Below are positions 24,672-33,204 of a stretch of DNA of 64,000 nt, piece by piece. The stretch lies in contig NZ_JBMPIT010000002.1 of NCBI RefSeq assembly GCF_049341845.1, positions 186,001 to 250,000 of the forward strand, read 5' to 3'. Every line of letters starts with the position of its first letter. Positions within the stretch are counted from its first letter, which is position 1. The translations under genes were made by a program, and so were the position numbers. Origin of the DNA: Curtobacterium guangdongense (lineage in GTDB: Bacteria > Actinomycetota > Actinomycetes > Actinomycetales > Microbacteriaceae). The notes under the pieces are model-generated. The model was given only the letters and a program-made list of their open reading frames with translations. It did not search any database and was not told the origin of the DNA.

Positions 24672-25265
24672 ATGGACGCAGCTGTCAGGGACCGATGGAT
24701 CGCCCTCGCCGCGGTGGTCGCCGCGCTCGCACCCGCGCTGAGCGGTTTCGCGGGCCTGGTGACCCTGACGCAGTGGGACCCCGGGACGATCGCCCTGCGC
24801 GTCGGCGCCGTCGTCGGCGGGCTCGCGGCGGTCGTCGTGGGGTGGGTCGCGTGGCGTCGGAGCGACCGGACAACACTCGGGTTCGCACTGGCGGTGCTCT
24901 GCTTCGCGCTGAGCTGGGTCCCGCTGGGCGCGCTGTCGTTCCCCGTCTCGACGATCCTGTCGATCGCGTCGGAGGCCCTGCTCATCGCGTTCGGCGTCGT
25001 GGTGCTCCGGCGCAGCACCGGCGCGACGCGGATCGCCGGCTGGGTGATCGCCGTCGCCGCCGCGGTGTGGCTGCTCGGCGGCCTCGCGATCTGGCTCGGC
25101 ACCCTTCCCCAGGCGACGCAGACCATGCTCACCATCCTCTTCACGACCCCGGCGGTCGCCCAGATCGTCGCGTTCCTCGCCGCCGCCGCGCTCTTCGTCG
25201 GCCCGCTCCTCCGTCCGGTCCGTGCCGGAGCGCGGTACCTCTGGACCACGGCCGACGTGCGCTGA
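24672..25265 (+). CDS. Six-helix membrane protein, unknown
   Basis: 197 residues, mostly hydrophobic, about six transmembrane helices with short Arg-containing loops (AWRRSDRTT, LRRSTGATR). No enzyme or transporter motif is seen. TATGTT at 24660-24665 lies six bases before the ATG, so a leaderless start is likely. Divergent from the sensor kinase, so it may be a target or signal partner. The AraC gene follows after three bases in the same operon. Confidence 0.75.
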   Translation: MDAAVRDRWIALAAVVAALAPALSGFAGLVTLTQWDPGTIALRVGAVVGGLAAVVVGWVAWRRSDRTTLGFALAVLCFALSWVPLGALSFPVSTILSIASEALLIAFGVVVLRRSTGATRIAGWVIAVAAAVWLLGGLAIWLGTLPQATQTMLTILFTTPAVAQIVAFLAAAALFVGPLLRPVRAGARYLWTTADVR

Positions 25266-25268
25266 CAC

Positions 25269-26132
25269 ATGGCCGACGCGCTCCGCGCGCTGGTGGATGC
25301 GGTCGGACTGCAGGTCGCGTACAGCGACGAACTGGAGGCTGACCCCGGCTCCGCCTGGACCCATCACTTCCCGGATGAGCGGCCTGGCCACCTGTGGATC
25401 GCCACGCAGTCCGACCAGATCTGGGTGGGCCGCGGCGAGGACGAGGAGATGCTCGAACGCGGCAAAGCGGCCTTCCTGTCTCCCGGTGCGCCGGCATGGG
25501 TGGGGACGGATCCGGCCGGGAACCCGCCTCCACGCGTCTCCAATCCGGACGCCGACTTCGGCCTCCCGTTCCAGATGACCGGAGTGCACCACGGCATCGC
25601 GACGTTCGGCCCGTTGATGCCCGAGGCGCTCGCACTCCCCGACTTCTCCACGACCGCAGGGCACCCCTTCGCGGACACCGACGTCGCGGTGACGCTGCGG
25701 CACATCGTCGAGCAGGGCGCGGAGCGGTGGCCGGGTCCGCGGCGCGACGCCCTCGCACGGGTCCTGGTCGTCGCGCTCGTCGCAGCATGGCGCCCGCCGG
25801 TTCTCCGAGACAACAGCCTCACGCGCTGCATCGACGCCATCGCGGAACCCGGGCCGTCGCCGACGGTGCCGGAGCTCGCCGCGCTCGCGAACGTCTCACC
25901 GTCCACGCTCCTCCGTCGCTTTCGTGCCCAGACCGGCCTGACACCCGACGAGTTCTCCAGGTGGCTCCGGACACTCGAGGTCAGGACGGCACTGCGCCTC
26001 GGCGCCGAGCCCACCGACGCCGCACGACGGTTCGGGTTCCGGTCCGCGAAGGCGCTCCGCCGGACGCTCGCACGGGTCGACGCGAGCGCGGACGACATCG
26101 TTCGGGCCGGACCAGGACTTTGGATTCGGTGA
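25269..26132 (+). CDS. AraC-family transcriptional regulator
   Basis: 287 residues. The C-terminal 100 residues hold the AraC double helix-turn-helix (PTVPELAALANVSPSTLLRR; then EVRTALRLGAEPTDAARRFG). The N-terminal part looks like a cupin-type sensing domain (ERPGHLWIATQSDQIWVGRG, FLSPGAPAWVG). Coupled by a three-base gap to the membrane protein gene, whose expression or ligand it may sense. Its stop lies inside the terminator stem at 26131. Confidence 0.9.
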   Translation: MADALRALVDAVGLQVAYSDELEADPGSAWTHHFPDERPGHLWIATQSDQIWVGRGEDEEMLERGKAAFLSPGAPAWVGTDPAGNPPPRVSNPDADFGLPFQMTGVHHGIATFGPLMPEALALPDFSTTAGHPFADTDVAVTLRHIVEQGAERWPGPRRDALARVLVVALVAAWRPPVLRDNSLTRCIDAIAEPGPSPTVPELAALANVSPSTLLRRFRAQTGLTPDEFSRWLRTLEVRTALRLGAEPTDAARRFGFRSAKALRRTLARVDASADDIVRAGPGLWIR

Positions 26133-26182
26133 TGACGGATCCGGTTCCCGATCCCCGGGGTTCGGGGACCGGATCCGTCATC
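26131..26182. terminator. Terminator between convergent AraC and peptide-uptake operons
   Basis: Arms GATGACGGATCCGGT (26131-26145) and ACCGGATCCGTCATC (26168-26182) pair perfectly, with extra pairing inside (CCC/GGG); GGGAAAAG follows. Usable from both strands. Confidence 0.8.
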
Positions 26183-26295
26183 GGGAAAAGGGAAAACCTG
26201 CGCGCAGGATCGGGGGGGCCGCTTGGGGTGAGGTCAGGCGCGCGGTGGGAAAGCGGGCGCGCGCGAGTGCGCGCGAGTGGGCGAGCAGGCGCGGG

Positions 26296-27948
26296 TCAGG
26301 AGGCCGCGGTGGCCAGACGGGTCGCGCGGCGGGCGGCCTGTTCCTCGGGGTCGGGGACCGGGGCTGCCTGGATGAGTCGGCGGGTGTACGGGTCCTGTGG
26401 GTCGCGGAGGATGTCGTCGCACGTGCCCTGCTCGGCGACACGGCCCTGGTGCAGCACGACGACGCGGTCGCACAGGGTGTCGACGACGGCGAGGTCGTGG
26501 GTCACGAACAGGCATGCGAACCCGAGGCGCTCCTGGAGCTCGCGGAACACGTCCAGCACGCGCGCCTGGACCGACACGTCGAGCGCACTCGTCGGCTCGT
26601 CGGCGATGAGCAGCGCCGGGTCGAGGGCCACGGCGCGGGCGATGGCGACGCGTTGCCGTTGTCCTCCCGAGAGCTCGTGCGGGAACCGCTCGCGGAACCC
26701 GCCGTCGAGCCCGACGTCGGACAGGAGCCGTTCGACGCGTTCCTCGGTCTCCCGCGCGGACAGCCGGAGGATCTGCCGCAGCGGCTCCGCCACCGTCTGG
26801 CCGACCGAGTAGCGGGGGTTGAGCGACCGGAGCGGGTTCTGGAAGACGACACCGACACGCTGCCGCATCGTGCGACGCGCAGCACGGCTCGCTCCGGCGA
26901 CGTCCGTGCCGTCCACTGAGATCGTGCCGCCGGTGATCGGCGCGAGGCCGACCGCAGCCCGCCCGATGGTCGTCTTGCCGCTGCCGGACTCGCCGACCAG
27001 ACCGACGATCTCCCCGCGCCCGACGGTGAACGAAACGTCGTCGACGGCTCGGAAGCGCCGTCGCAACCCGCCGCCGTACTCGACGACGAGACCTCGGACG
27101 TCCAGGACGGTCGTCGGGACCGGCGTGGCGGGTTCGACCCGGTCCTCCCGCGCGTGCAGCGCCATGCGGGGGACGGCGGCCAACAGGTCACGGGTGTAGT
27201 CGGCGGCGGGGGCCGCGAAGACGGCGCTCGCCGTCCCGGTCTCGACGACCTGGCCACGACGCATCACGACGACGCGGTCGGCGATGTCGGCGACGACGCC
27301 CATGTCGTGCGTGATGAGGAGGATCGCGGTGCCGGTGCGATCCCGGAGCCGTCGGAGCACGTCGAGGACCTCGGCCTGGACGGTGACGTCGAGCGCGGTC
27401 GTCGGCTCGTCCGCGATGAGGAGTTCTGGGTCGGCGGCGAGCGCCATCGCGATCATCACGCGTTGGCACTGTCCTCCCGACAGTTCATGCGGGTACTGCC
27501 GCAGCCGGCGCTCGGGTTCCGGGACCTCGACCACGCGCAGCAGCTCGAGGGACCGCTCGCGCGCACCGGCCCGGTCGAGCGACGGATCGGCGCGGCGGAC
27601 CGCTTCCGCGATCTGGAACCCGATGGTGAACACCGGGTTGAGCGCGGCCGACGGGTCCTGGAAGATCATCGACACGCGGCGGCCACGGACCTCGCGGAGG
27701 TGCTGCTCGCTCGCGGTCAGGACCTCGACACCACCGAGCACGATCGAACCGGACGCGCGTGCCCCGTCCGGCGCGATGCCCATGGCCGTCATCGCGGTCA
27801 TGCTCTTCCCGGAGCCGGACTCACCGACGACCGCGACCACCTCGCCGCGTGCGACCGTGAAGGACGCGTCGTCGACGGCGACGACGCGCTCGCCGTCGAT
27901 GTCGAACACGACGGTGAGGTGGTCGATCTCGAGCACGTGGTCGGTCAT
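26296..27948 (-). CDS. Fused double ATPase of a peptide ABC transporter (DppD-DppF type)
   Basis: 550 residues with two complete nucleotide-binding domains in one chain. Each has Walker A (GESGSGKS, GESGSGKT), signature LSGGQ (HELSGGQCQ, HELSGGQRQ), Walker B (LLIADEPT twice) and the family C-terminal peptide-transport extension (DYTRDLLAAVP, DPYTRRLIQAAP). It drives the two permeases encoded upstream in the same operon. The ATG overlaps the GbsR-type regulator stop by four bases. Last gene of the operon. Confidence 0.96.
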   Translation of the reverse strand: MTDHVLEIDHLTVVFDIDGERVVAVDDASFTVARGEVVAVVGESGSGKSMTAMTAMGIAPDGARASGSIVLGGVEVLTASEQHLREVRGRRVSMIFQDPSAALNPVFTIGFQIAEAVRRADPSLDRAGARERSLELLRVVEVPEPERRLRQYPHELSGGQCQRVMIAMALAADPELLIADEPTTALDVTVQAEVLDVLRRLRDRTGTAILLITHDMGVVADIADRVVVMRRGQVVETGTASAVFAAPAADYTRDLLAAVPRMALHAREDRVEPATPVPTTVLDVRGLVVEYGGGLRRRFRAVDDVSFTVGRGEIVGLVGESGSGKTTIGRAAVGLAPITGGTISVDGTDVAGASRAARRTMRQRVGVVFQNPLRSLNPRYSVGQTVAEPLRQILRLSARETEERVERLLSDVGLDGGFRERFPHELSGGQRQRVAIARAVALDPALLIADEPTSALDVSVQARVLDVFRELQERLGFACLFVTHDLAVVDTLCDRVVVLHQGRVAEQGTCDDILRDPQDPYTRRLIQAAPVPDPEEQAARRATRLATAAS

Positions 27949-28511
27949 GGCGATCCCGTTCCTGGTGCGTCGTCGCCCGTGTCCCGCGCGGCCTTGAAGG
28001 CCTCCCAGTCCTCGAGCATCTTGTGGTGGTGGCCGTTCAGCCACTGCATGTAGTCGCGGCCGTTGCGGAGTCGCTCGCGCACGGGAGCGTCGACGTCCCC
28101 CGCCGCGGTGTGGCCGTCCTGCTCGACCACGGCGAGCCCGCGGGCGATGATGTCGCGCTGCCGGTCGAGGTACTTCCGCTCCCCGGCGAGCCAGCTGCCC
28201 CACACGTCGGTCTCGGCGCGGAAGAAGTGGCTCCGCTCCCCCGGCACCGTGTGACGCTTCACGAACCCCGAGTCGGCGAGCCGCCTCGTGGCCATCGAAA
28301 CAGATCCCGAGCTGGCGCCGAGTGCTGCCTGCAGGTCCGCGGAGGACGAGTACGGGGCTCGCGTCATGATGAGGTAGCCGAGCACCCTCGCATCGGTGAG
28401 CGGCATGCCGGCGCCGTCCGCGAGCATGATCGCGAACTCCTCGACGAACGCCTGGCGCTCGGGTTCGAGGTGCAGGTGGTCGGCCCGGTCCCCCTCGGTG
28501 CCGTTGCTCAC
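27945..28511 (-). CDS. GbsR/MarR-type regulator inside the peptide operon
   Basis: 188 residues from a GTG at 28511 that overlaps the serine hydrolase stop (GTGA). A MarR-like winged helix (MPLTDARVLGYLIMTRAP, SADLQAALGASSGSVSMATRRL) is followed by a helical dimerisation tail, the layout of GbsR-family regulators. Its position within the operon suggests autoregulation, perhaps at the dyad 34852-34864 before the first gene. Effector unknown; a peptide or amino-acid derivative is plausible. Confidence 0.88.
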   Translation of the reverse strand: MSNGTEGDRADHLHLEPERQAFVEEFAIMLADGAGMPLTDARVLGYLIMTRAPYSSSADLQAALGASSGSVSMATRRLADSGFVKRHTVPGERSHFFRAETDVWGSWLAGERKYLDRQRDIIARGLAVVEQDGHTAAGDVDAPVRERLRNGRDYMQWLNGHHHKMLEDWEAFKAARDTGDDAPGTGSP

Positions 28512-29926
28512 GCCAGGCCCGCCGCGACCGTCGGGGTCTCCTCGGGGACGGACCACGGCTCTTCGCTCATGCCGCCACTGCCGCGGATGCCGGTCACCGC
28601 GCCGTCGGCGTCGCGGGTGAACACGATGTCCTCGTCGACGGAGCCGAAGCGGTTGCCGTGGGTCATCCGGAGGGTGTCGGCGTCGACGACCTCCAGGCGC
28701 GTCGGCGACTCGAGGGGGTCGGGGCCGGACGGGTCGATCGCGAGCAGGCGGTCCCCGACCCGCGCGACGTCGGTGACGCCCCACGGGTTCGCGTACCGGC
28801 CGGTGTAGCTCGCGGCGACGGCGTCGTCGGTGACCGCAGCTCCGGGTGCGCCGGCGTCTGCGGCGGCGTCGAGCAGGTGCACGATCCCGGTCGCGAGGAG
28901 CGTCGCGGGGCCGGCCGCGGCGCTGGTCATCACCGAGACGACGAGCGAGGACGCGGGATCGAAGAGCGACTGCGTGATGTGCCCCGGGAAGCCACCGGAG
29001 TGGCCGCGGATCTCACGACCCCCGATACGGTCGACGATGAACCCGGCACCGTAGCCGCGGGCGCTCGGATCGTCGTCGGATGCGCTCCACGACTTCCGCT
29101 GCGCCAGACGCTTCGAGTGGTCACTCAGCAGGTCGCCCTGGCCGAGGACGTGTGCGGAGAAGTAGCGGACCAGGTCCGAGGCGGTGCCGTGGAACCCGGT
29201 CGCCGCGGCCATCGCCCGGGTGTCGACGTGGGCGATGCGCTGCCGCGTGCGCGCGACGTGGAAGCCGGAGTAGCCGACGACGAACTCGTCCTCGCGGGCG
29301 GGGTCGTAGTCGGGGCCGGTGTTCCGCAGGCCCAGGGGTTCGACGACGGCCTCACGGACGAAGTCGTTGTAGGACTTCCCCGACACCGCGGCGATGACCA
29401 GCCCGAGCAACGAGTACCCGAGGTTGGAGTAGTTGAACGACGACCCGGCCGGGACCTTCTGTCCACGGTCGAGCACGAGCGCCAGGAGCTCGGACTCGTC
29501 CGGGAACGCGCGCTGCAGCGACCAGTAGTCGCCGTCGTGCCCGTCGCGGATGACGCCTGCGCCCATCTCCATGAGCTCCCGGATCGTGGCGTCCGCGATG
29601 GGCGACCCGCCGTCGACCAGCGCCGGGACGTACGTGCCGACGGTGTCGTCGAGTCGGAGGGACCCGCGCTCCGCGAGCAGCAGGAGCGCGGTCGCGGTGA
29701 ACGTCTTCGAGTGCGACGCGATCCGGAAGATGTCCTCCGTGGTCAGGCGGCGGCCGGCCTCGACGTCCGCGTACCCCCAGGCGTCGGAGAAGAGCTCCTG
29801 GCCCTGGAACCCGATCGCGACCTGCACGCCGGGCACACGGAGCTGCCAGACCTTGTACGCCACCCACTCGCGGATGTAGGGCAGGGTCTTCCGGTACGCG
29901 TCCAGCGTGACGGCGGTGTCGGTCAT
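28508..29926 (-). CDS. Serine hydrolase (beta-lactamase / D-peptidase fold)
   Basis: 472 residues, no signal peptide. Motifs of the class C-like fold: SHSK (nucleophile Ser, about 83-86), YSN (about 168-170) and HSGG (about 318-321). Such cytoplasmic members are D-aminopeptidases, esterases or amidases rather than antibiotic-degrading enzymes. A C-terminal domain (about 370-472) with beta pattern follows. Inside a peptide-uptake operon, a role in cutting imported D-amino-acid or modified peptides is likely but not shown. Confidence 0.9.
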   Translation of the reverse strand: MTDTAVTLDAYRKTLPYIREWVAYKVWQLRVPGVQVAIGFQGQELFSDAWGYADVEAGRRLTTEDIFRIASHSKTFTATALLLLAERGSLRLDDTVGTYVPALVDGGSPIADATIRELMEMGAGVIRDGHDGDYWSLQRAFPDESELLALVLDRGQKVPAGSSFNYSNLGYSLLGLVIAAVSGKSYNDFVREAVVEPLGLRNTGPDYDPAREDEFVVGYSGFHVARTRQRIAHVDTRAMAAATGFHGTASDLVRYFSAHVLGQGDLLSDHSKRLAQRKSWSASDDDPSARGYGAGFIVDRIGGREIRGHSGGFPGHITQSLFDPASSLVVSVMTSAAAGPATLLATGIVHLLDAAADAGAPGAAVTDDAVAASYTGRYANPWGVTDVARVGDRLLAIDPSGPDPLESPTRLEVVDADTLRMTHGNRFGSVDEDIVFTRDADGAVTGIRGSGGMSEEPWSVPEETPTVAAGLA

Positions 29927-29970
29927 GGTGTCCTCTCGAGGTCTGGTCACTTGGGTCAAGACTGGCCTGT

Positions 29971-30861
29971 TCAACGCCGTCGGGGGTCGAGCGCCGCGCG
30001 CAGCGTGTCGCCGAGCGCGATCACGGCGAGCACGGTGACCGCGAGGAAGGTGGCGGGAGCGATGAGCATGTGCGGGGCGCGGAGGAACTGGCTCGTGGCA
30101 GCGGAGAGCTGCAGCCCCCAGGAGATCGCCGGGCTCTCCAGGCCGATGCCGAGGTAGGTCAGGGTCGACTCGGACACGATCACCCCGCCGATCGTGATCG
30201 TCGCGAGGACGAGCAGCGGCGAGATCGACGACGGCAGCACGTACCTGGTCGTGATGCGCCACGTGGAGAGTCCCATCGTGCGGGCGGCGAGCACGAACTC
30301 GGCGTTCCGGACGCCGCGGACGCTCGAACGGACGAGTCGGGCCATGGTCGGCCAGCCGAAGAGCGCGAGCACGAGCGACACGGTCAGGACCGAGCGCTCG
30401 CCGACGCTGTTCAGCACGACGACGGCACCGAGCAGGAACGGGAAGCCGAGGAACACGTCCGTCAGGCGCGCGAGGACCGCGTCCACCCATCCGCCGACCA
30501 TGCCCGCGACGGTACCGACGACGACCGCGACCATGCCGGCGAGCACGGTGGTCAGCACGGCGACGGAGATCGACGACCGGGTGCCGTAGACCACGTTCGC
30601 GTACACGTCGCACCCCTGCAGGTCGAACCCGAACGGGTGCCCGGCCGTCGGGGACGCACCGCTCCGCCCGAGCTGGCAGACGCGGGGGTCCCCGTGGCCG
30701 AAGAGCCCGGCGAACAGCTGCGGGAAGGCCGCGATGAGCAGGATGATCGCGAGCACTGCTGCGGGTACCCAGAACCCCGGGGTCCGGACTGCCGCGACGA
30801 GGGGCCGGCGTCGAGCGGCGACGACCGGTTCGACCGTCGCGCCGATGGCTGATGTGGTCAT
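29971..30861 (-). CDS. Peptide ABC transporter permease (DppC type)
   Basis: 296 residues: N-terminal helix (about 33-51), an external loop with DPRVCQLGRSGASPTAG, then five helices; the cytoplasmic loop AEFVLAARTMGLSTWRITTRY is the permease contact to the ATPase. Overlaps the upstream permease by four bases (ATGA). Forms the channel with that DppB-type partner. Confidence 0.94.
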   Translation of the reverse strand: MTTSAIGATVEPVVAARRRPLVAAVRTPGFWVPAAVLAIILLIAAFPQLFAGLFGHGDPRVCQLGRSGASPTAGHPFGFDLQGCDVYANVVYGTRSSISVAVLTTVLAGMVAVVVGTVAGMVGGWVDAVLARLTDVFLGFPFLLGAVVVLNSVGERSVLTVSLVLALFGWPTMARLVRSSVRGVRNAEFVLAARTMGLSTWRITTRYVLPSSISPLLVLATITIGGVIVSESTLTYLGIGLESPAISWGLQLSAATSQFLRAPHMLIAPATFLAVTVLAVIALGDTLRAALDPRRR

Positions 30862-31799
30862 GCGGCGGCTCCCGTCCGGACGCGCGGGTCGAGGGCGGCG
30901 TGCAGCAGGTCGACGAGCACGCTCGTGACCAGGAAGACGAGGATGAGCGCCGTCGAGATCCCGACGACCACCGCGCCCTCGTGCGACCGGATCCCCTGGA
31001 ACAGCAGGTTCCCGACGCCTGGGAGGTTGAAGATGCCCTCGATGATCACGGTGCCGCCCATCAGGTACCCGAGGTCCGTCGCCAGGTAGGTCGCCGTCGG
31101 GATGAGCGAGTTCCGCATCACGTGCACCCCGACGATCCGCCCCGGCGTGAGTCCCTTCGCGCGGGCCGTCCGGACGTAGTCGGCGTCGAGCGTCTCGATC
31201 ATCGACGTCCTGGTGAGCCGGGACACCGCCGCGAGGCCGAACAGCGCGATGACGAACGCCGGCAGGACGTAAGCGGTCGGCCAGCCGGCGGTCGCCCCGG
31301 CGACCGGGAACCAGTGCAGCCGCACCGAGAACACGAGCTGCAGCGCGACGCCGAGGACGAACACCGGGATCGCGCCGACGACGATCGTGCCGACGAGCAC
31401 CGTCCTGTCGAGCGCCGTCCCGCGCTTGAGGGCCGACAGCACACCGAGCCCGATGCCGAGGACGATCTCGAGCGCCCACGCGGTGAGCGCCAGCGTGATC
31501 GTGACCGGCCAGCGGGAGGCCATCTGCTCCCCGACCGACTGGCCGTTGAAGTCGGTGCCGAAGTCCCCACGGAACAGCCCGCCGAGGTACTGCACGTACT
31601 GCAGCCAGAGCGGCTGGTCGAGGTGGTACTCCGCTCGCAGCGCCCGGACGACCGAGTCGCTGAGCGGTCGGTCGCCGCCGAGCGCCCGGATCGGGTCACC
31701 CGGCAGGGCGAAGGTCATCGCGTAGATGAGGAACGTCACCCCGAGGAACACGATCACCAGGCCGCCGAGGCGGCGGCCGACGGTGAGCGTCGGACGCAT
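30858..31799 (-). CDS. Peptide ABC transporter permease (DppB type)
   Basis: 313 residues from the ATG at 31799, which shares a base with the M14 peptidase stop (TGATG); a GTG at 31802 is the alternative. First helix GLVIVFLGVTFLIYAMTFA, the DppB-type loop LPGDPIRALGG, and the ATPase-contact loop DADYVRTARAKGLTPGRIV. Six helices in all. Confidence 0.94.
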   Translation of the reverse strand: MRPTLTVGRRLGGLVIVFLGVTFLIYAMTFALPGDPIRALGGDRPLSDSVVRALRAEYHLDQPLWLQYVQYLGGLFRGDFGTDFNGQSVGEQMASRWPVTITLALTAWALEIVLGIGLGVLSALKRGTALDRTVLVGTIVVGAIPVFVLGVALQLVFSVRLHWFPVAGATAGWPTAYVLPAFVIALFGLAAVSRLTRTSMIETLDADYVRTARAKGLTPGRIVGVHVMRNSLIPTATYLATDLGYLMGGTVIIEGIFNLPGVGNLLFQGIRSHEGAVVVGISTALILVFLVTSVLVDLLHAALDPRVRTGAAA

Positions 31800-33196
31800 C
31801 ACGAGCCTCCCGGGATGGACGCGGACACCGGACTGGGCCCACGGCTCGGCTCCACCACGTGACTCGCGCAGGCGAGGATCGCCCCGAACTGCACCCCCAC
31901 GAGCTTGCCCACCGGGATCGGCGCCGCGCCGGTCACCGCGTCCGCCTGCCAGAGCGCGTAGCGCTCGGCGAGCCGGTCCCGGAGCCGCCGGAGCGGCGCC
32001 GACGCCGTGCCGGCGGTCGTCTCCGCCTCGAGCGCCCGCAGCAGCATGCCGCCGTAACGGAGGCGGAAGCAGCGGACCAGGTCCTCGCAGCCGAACCGCT
32101 CGGCAACGGTTGCCATCCGGTCGGCCGGCTCACGATCGGCCCGGGCACGGTCGGTCTCCGGGCCGGAGAGGAGCATCGGGATGAACGCCCGCGACCCCTC
32201 GAGGAACGGCGTCTCGATCGTGGTCATCGGCGACGCCAGGTCGAGGATCTCCTGCAGCTCCGTCCCCGACGCACCGAGCTCGTCAGCGCAGCGTCGGAGC
32301 AGGTCGGCGTACGACTCGTCCGTCGGCGTCTGGTCGTCGGCGTCGGGGTGGCTCCAGTACGGCAGTTCCGCGACCATGCACAACGCGCCGTGCCGCATCG
32401 CCCACGACGCGCTCGACGCCCCGTGGATGTGCTCGCCCGGGTCGACGCCGAGCCCTTCGAGGTAGTCGTACGCCGTCTCGATCCCGTCCATCGCGAACAC
32501 CGCCGGGGCGAGTTCGCGGAGGAACGGCGACTCGGGCTCCCCGGTGTCGAGCGGCAGCCCGAGCGACTCCGGGACGGCGTGCAGCACGTCGATCACACCG
32601 GGGAGGTCCTCGGACAGGTAGTAGTAGACGCCGCCCATCTCGCCGTTGTGCAGTGACACGAGCAGGTCGGGCTCCGTGTCGTCGATGAGGCGCATGAACG
32701 CGAGCGTCTCGGGCAGCACCTGGTCGAAGTACACCGACTTGTAGCTGTTCGGGAACGTCCACTCCACCTGGCTGTCCGGAGCCGGCCGGTAGAAGTGCCG
32801 CGAGTAGAACACCCGGTCGTGCGGGTCGTGGAACCACGCCTCGTTGAGCCGCATCCCGTCCGGGTCGATCGTCGGGACGATGTGCCAGGTGACGTCGAGC
32901 GCGGCCGCCGCCACCGGGTCCTCGAGCATCGTCGACGCCAGATGCAGGGCGGTCCACGAGCCGATCGGTTCGTTCGGGTGCACGCCGCCGACGATGACGG
33001 CGGCGTGCGACCCGGAACCGATGCGGTAGCTGTGGAGCGGCTCACCGAGCCGGCTCGTCCCGATGCGGGTGACCGTGACCTGGTCCGGGTGGGCCGCGGC
33101 GAGCGCGTCGAACCGGGCGTGCAGGTCGTCGACGAGCGGGAAGCCGTCGTGGTCGGGGACCTCGGAGACGAGGCGGAGGATGGTGTCGCGGTCCAT
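31799..33196 (-). CDS. M14 family zinc carboxypeptidase
   Basis: 465 residues, no signal peptide. Zinc ligands H73 and E76 (GGVHPNEPIG) and a later His in VSLHNGEMGG; a conserved Arg region RLNEAWFHDPHDR between. M14 enzymes remove C-terminal residues from peptides or peptidoglycan stems. It begins eight bases after the binding-protein stop and is coupled to the DppB gene. With the serine hydrolase it suggests that the imported peptides need special trimming in the cytoplasm. Confidence 0.92.
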   Translation of the reverse strand: MDRDTILRLVSEVPDHDGFPLVDDLHARFDALAAAHPDQVTVTRIGTSRLGEPLHSYRIGSGSHAAVIVGGVHPNEPIGSWTALHLASTMLEDPVAAAALDVTWHIVPTIDPDGMRLNEAWFHDPHDRVFYSRHFYRPAPDSQVEWTFPNSYKSVYFDQVLPETLAFMRLIDDTEPDLLVSLHNGEMGGVYYYLSEDLPGVIDVLHAVPESLGLPLDTGEPESPFLRELAPAVFAMDGIETAYDYLEGLGVDPGEHIHGASSASWAMRHGALCMVAELPYWSHPDADDQTPTDESYADLLRRCADELGASGTELQEILDLASPMTTIETPFLEGSRAFIPMLLSGPETDRARADREPADRMATVAERFGCEDLVRCFRLRYGGMLLRALEAETTAGTASAPLRRLRDRLAERYALWQADAVTGAAPIPVGKLVGVQFGAILACASHVVEPSRGPSPVSASIPGGS

Positions 33197-33204
33197 GTGG
33201 CGCC

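Noticed and set aside
28508..29926. Beta-lactamase
   Set aside because: It lacks a signal peptide and sits in a peptide-uptake operon; a peptidase or esterase role is more likely.
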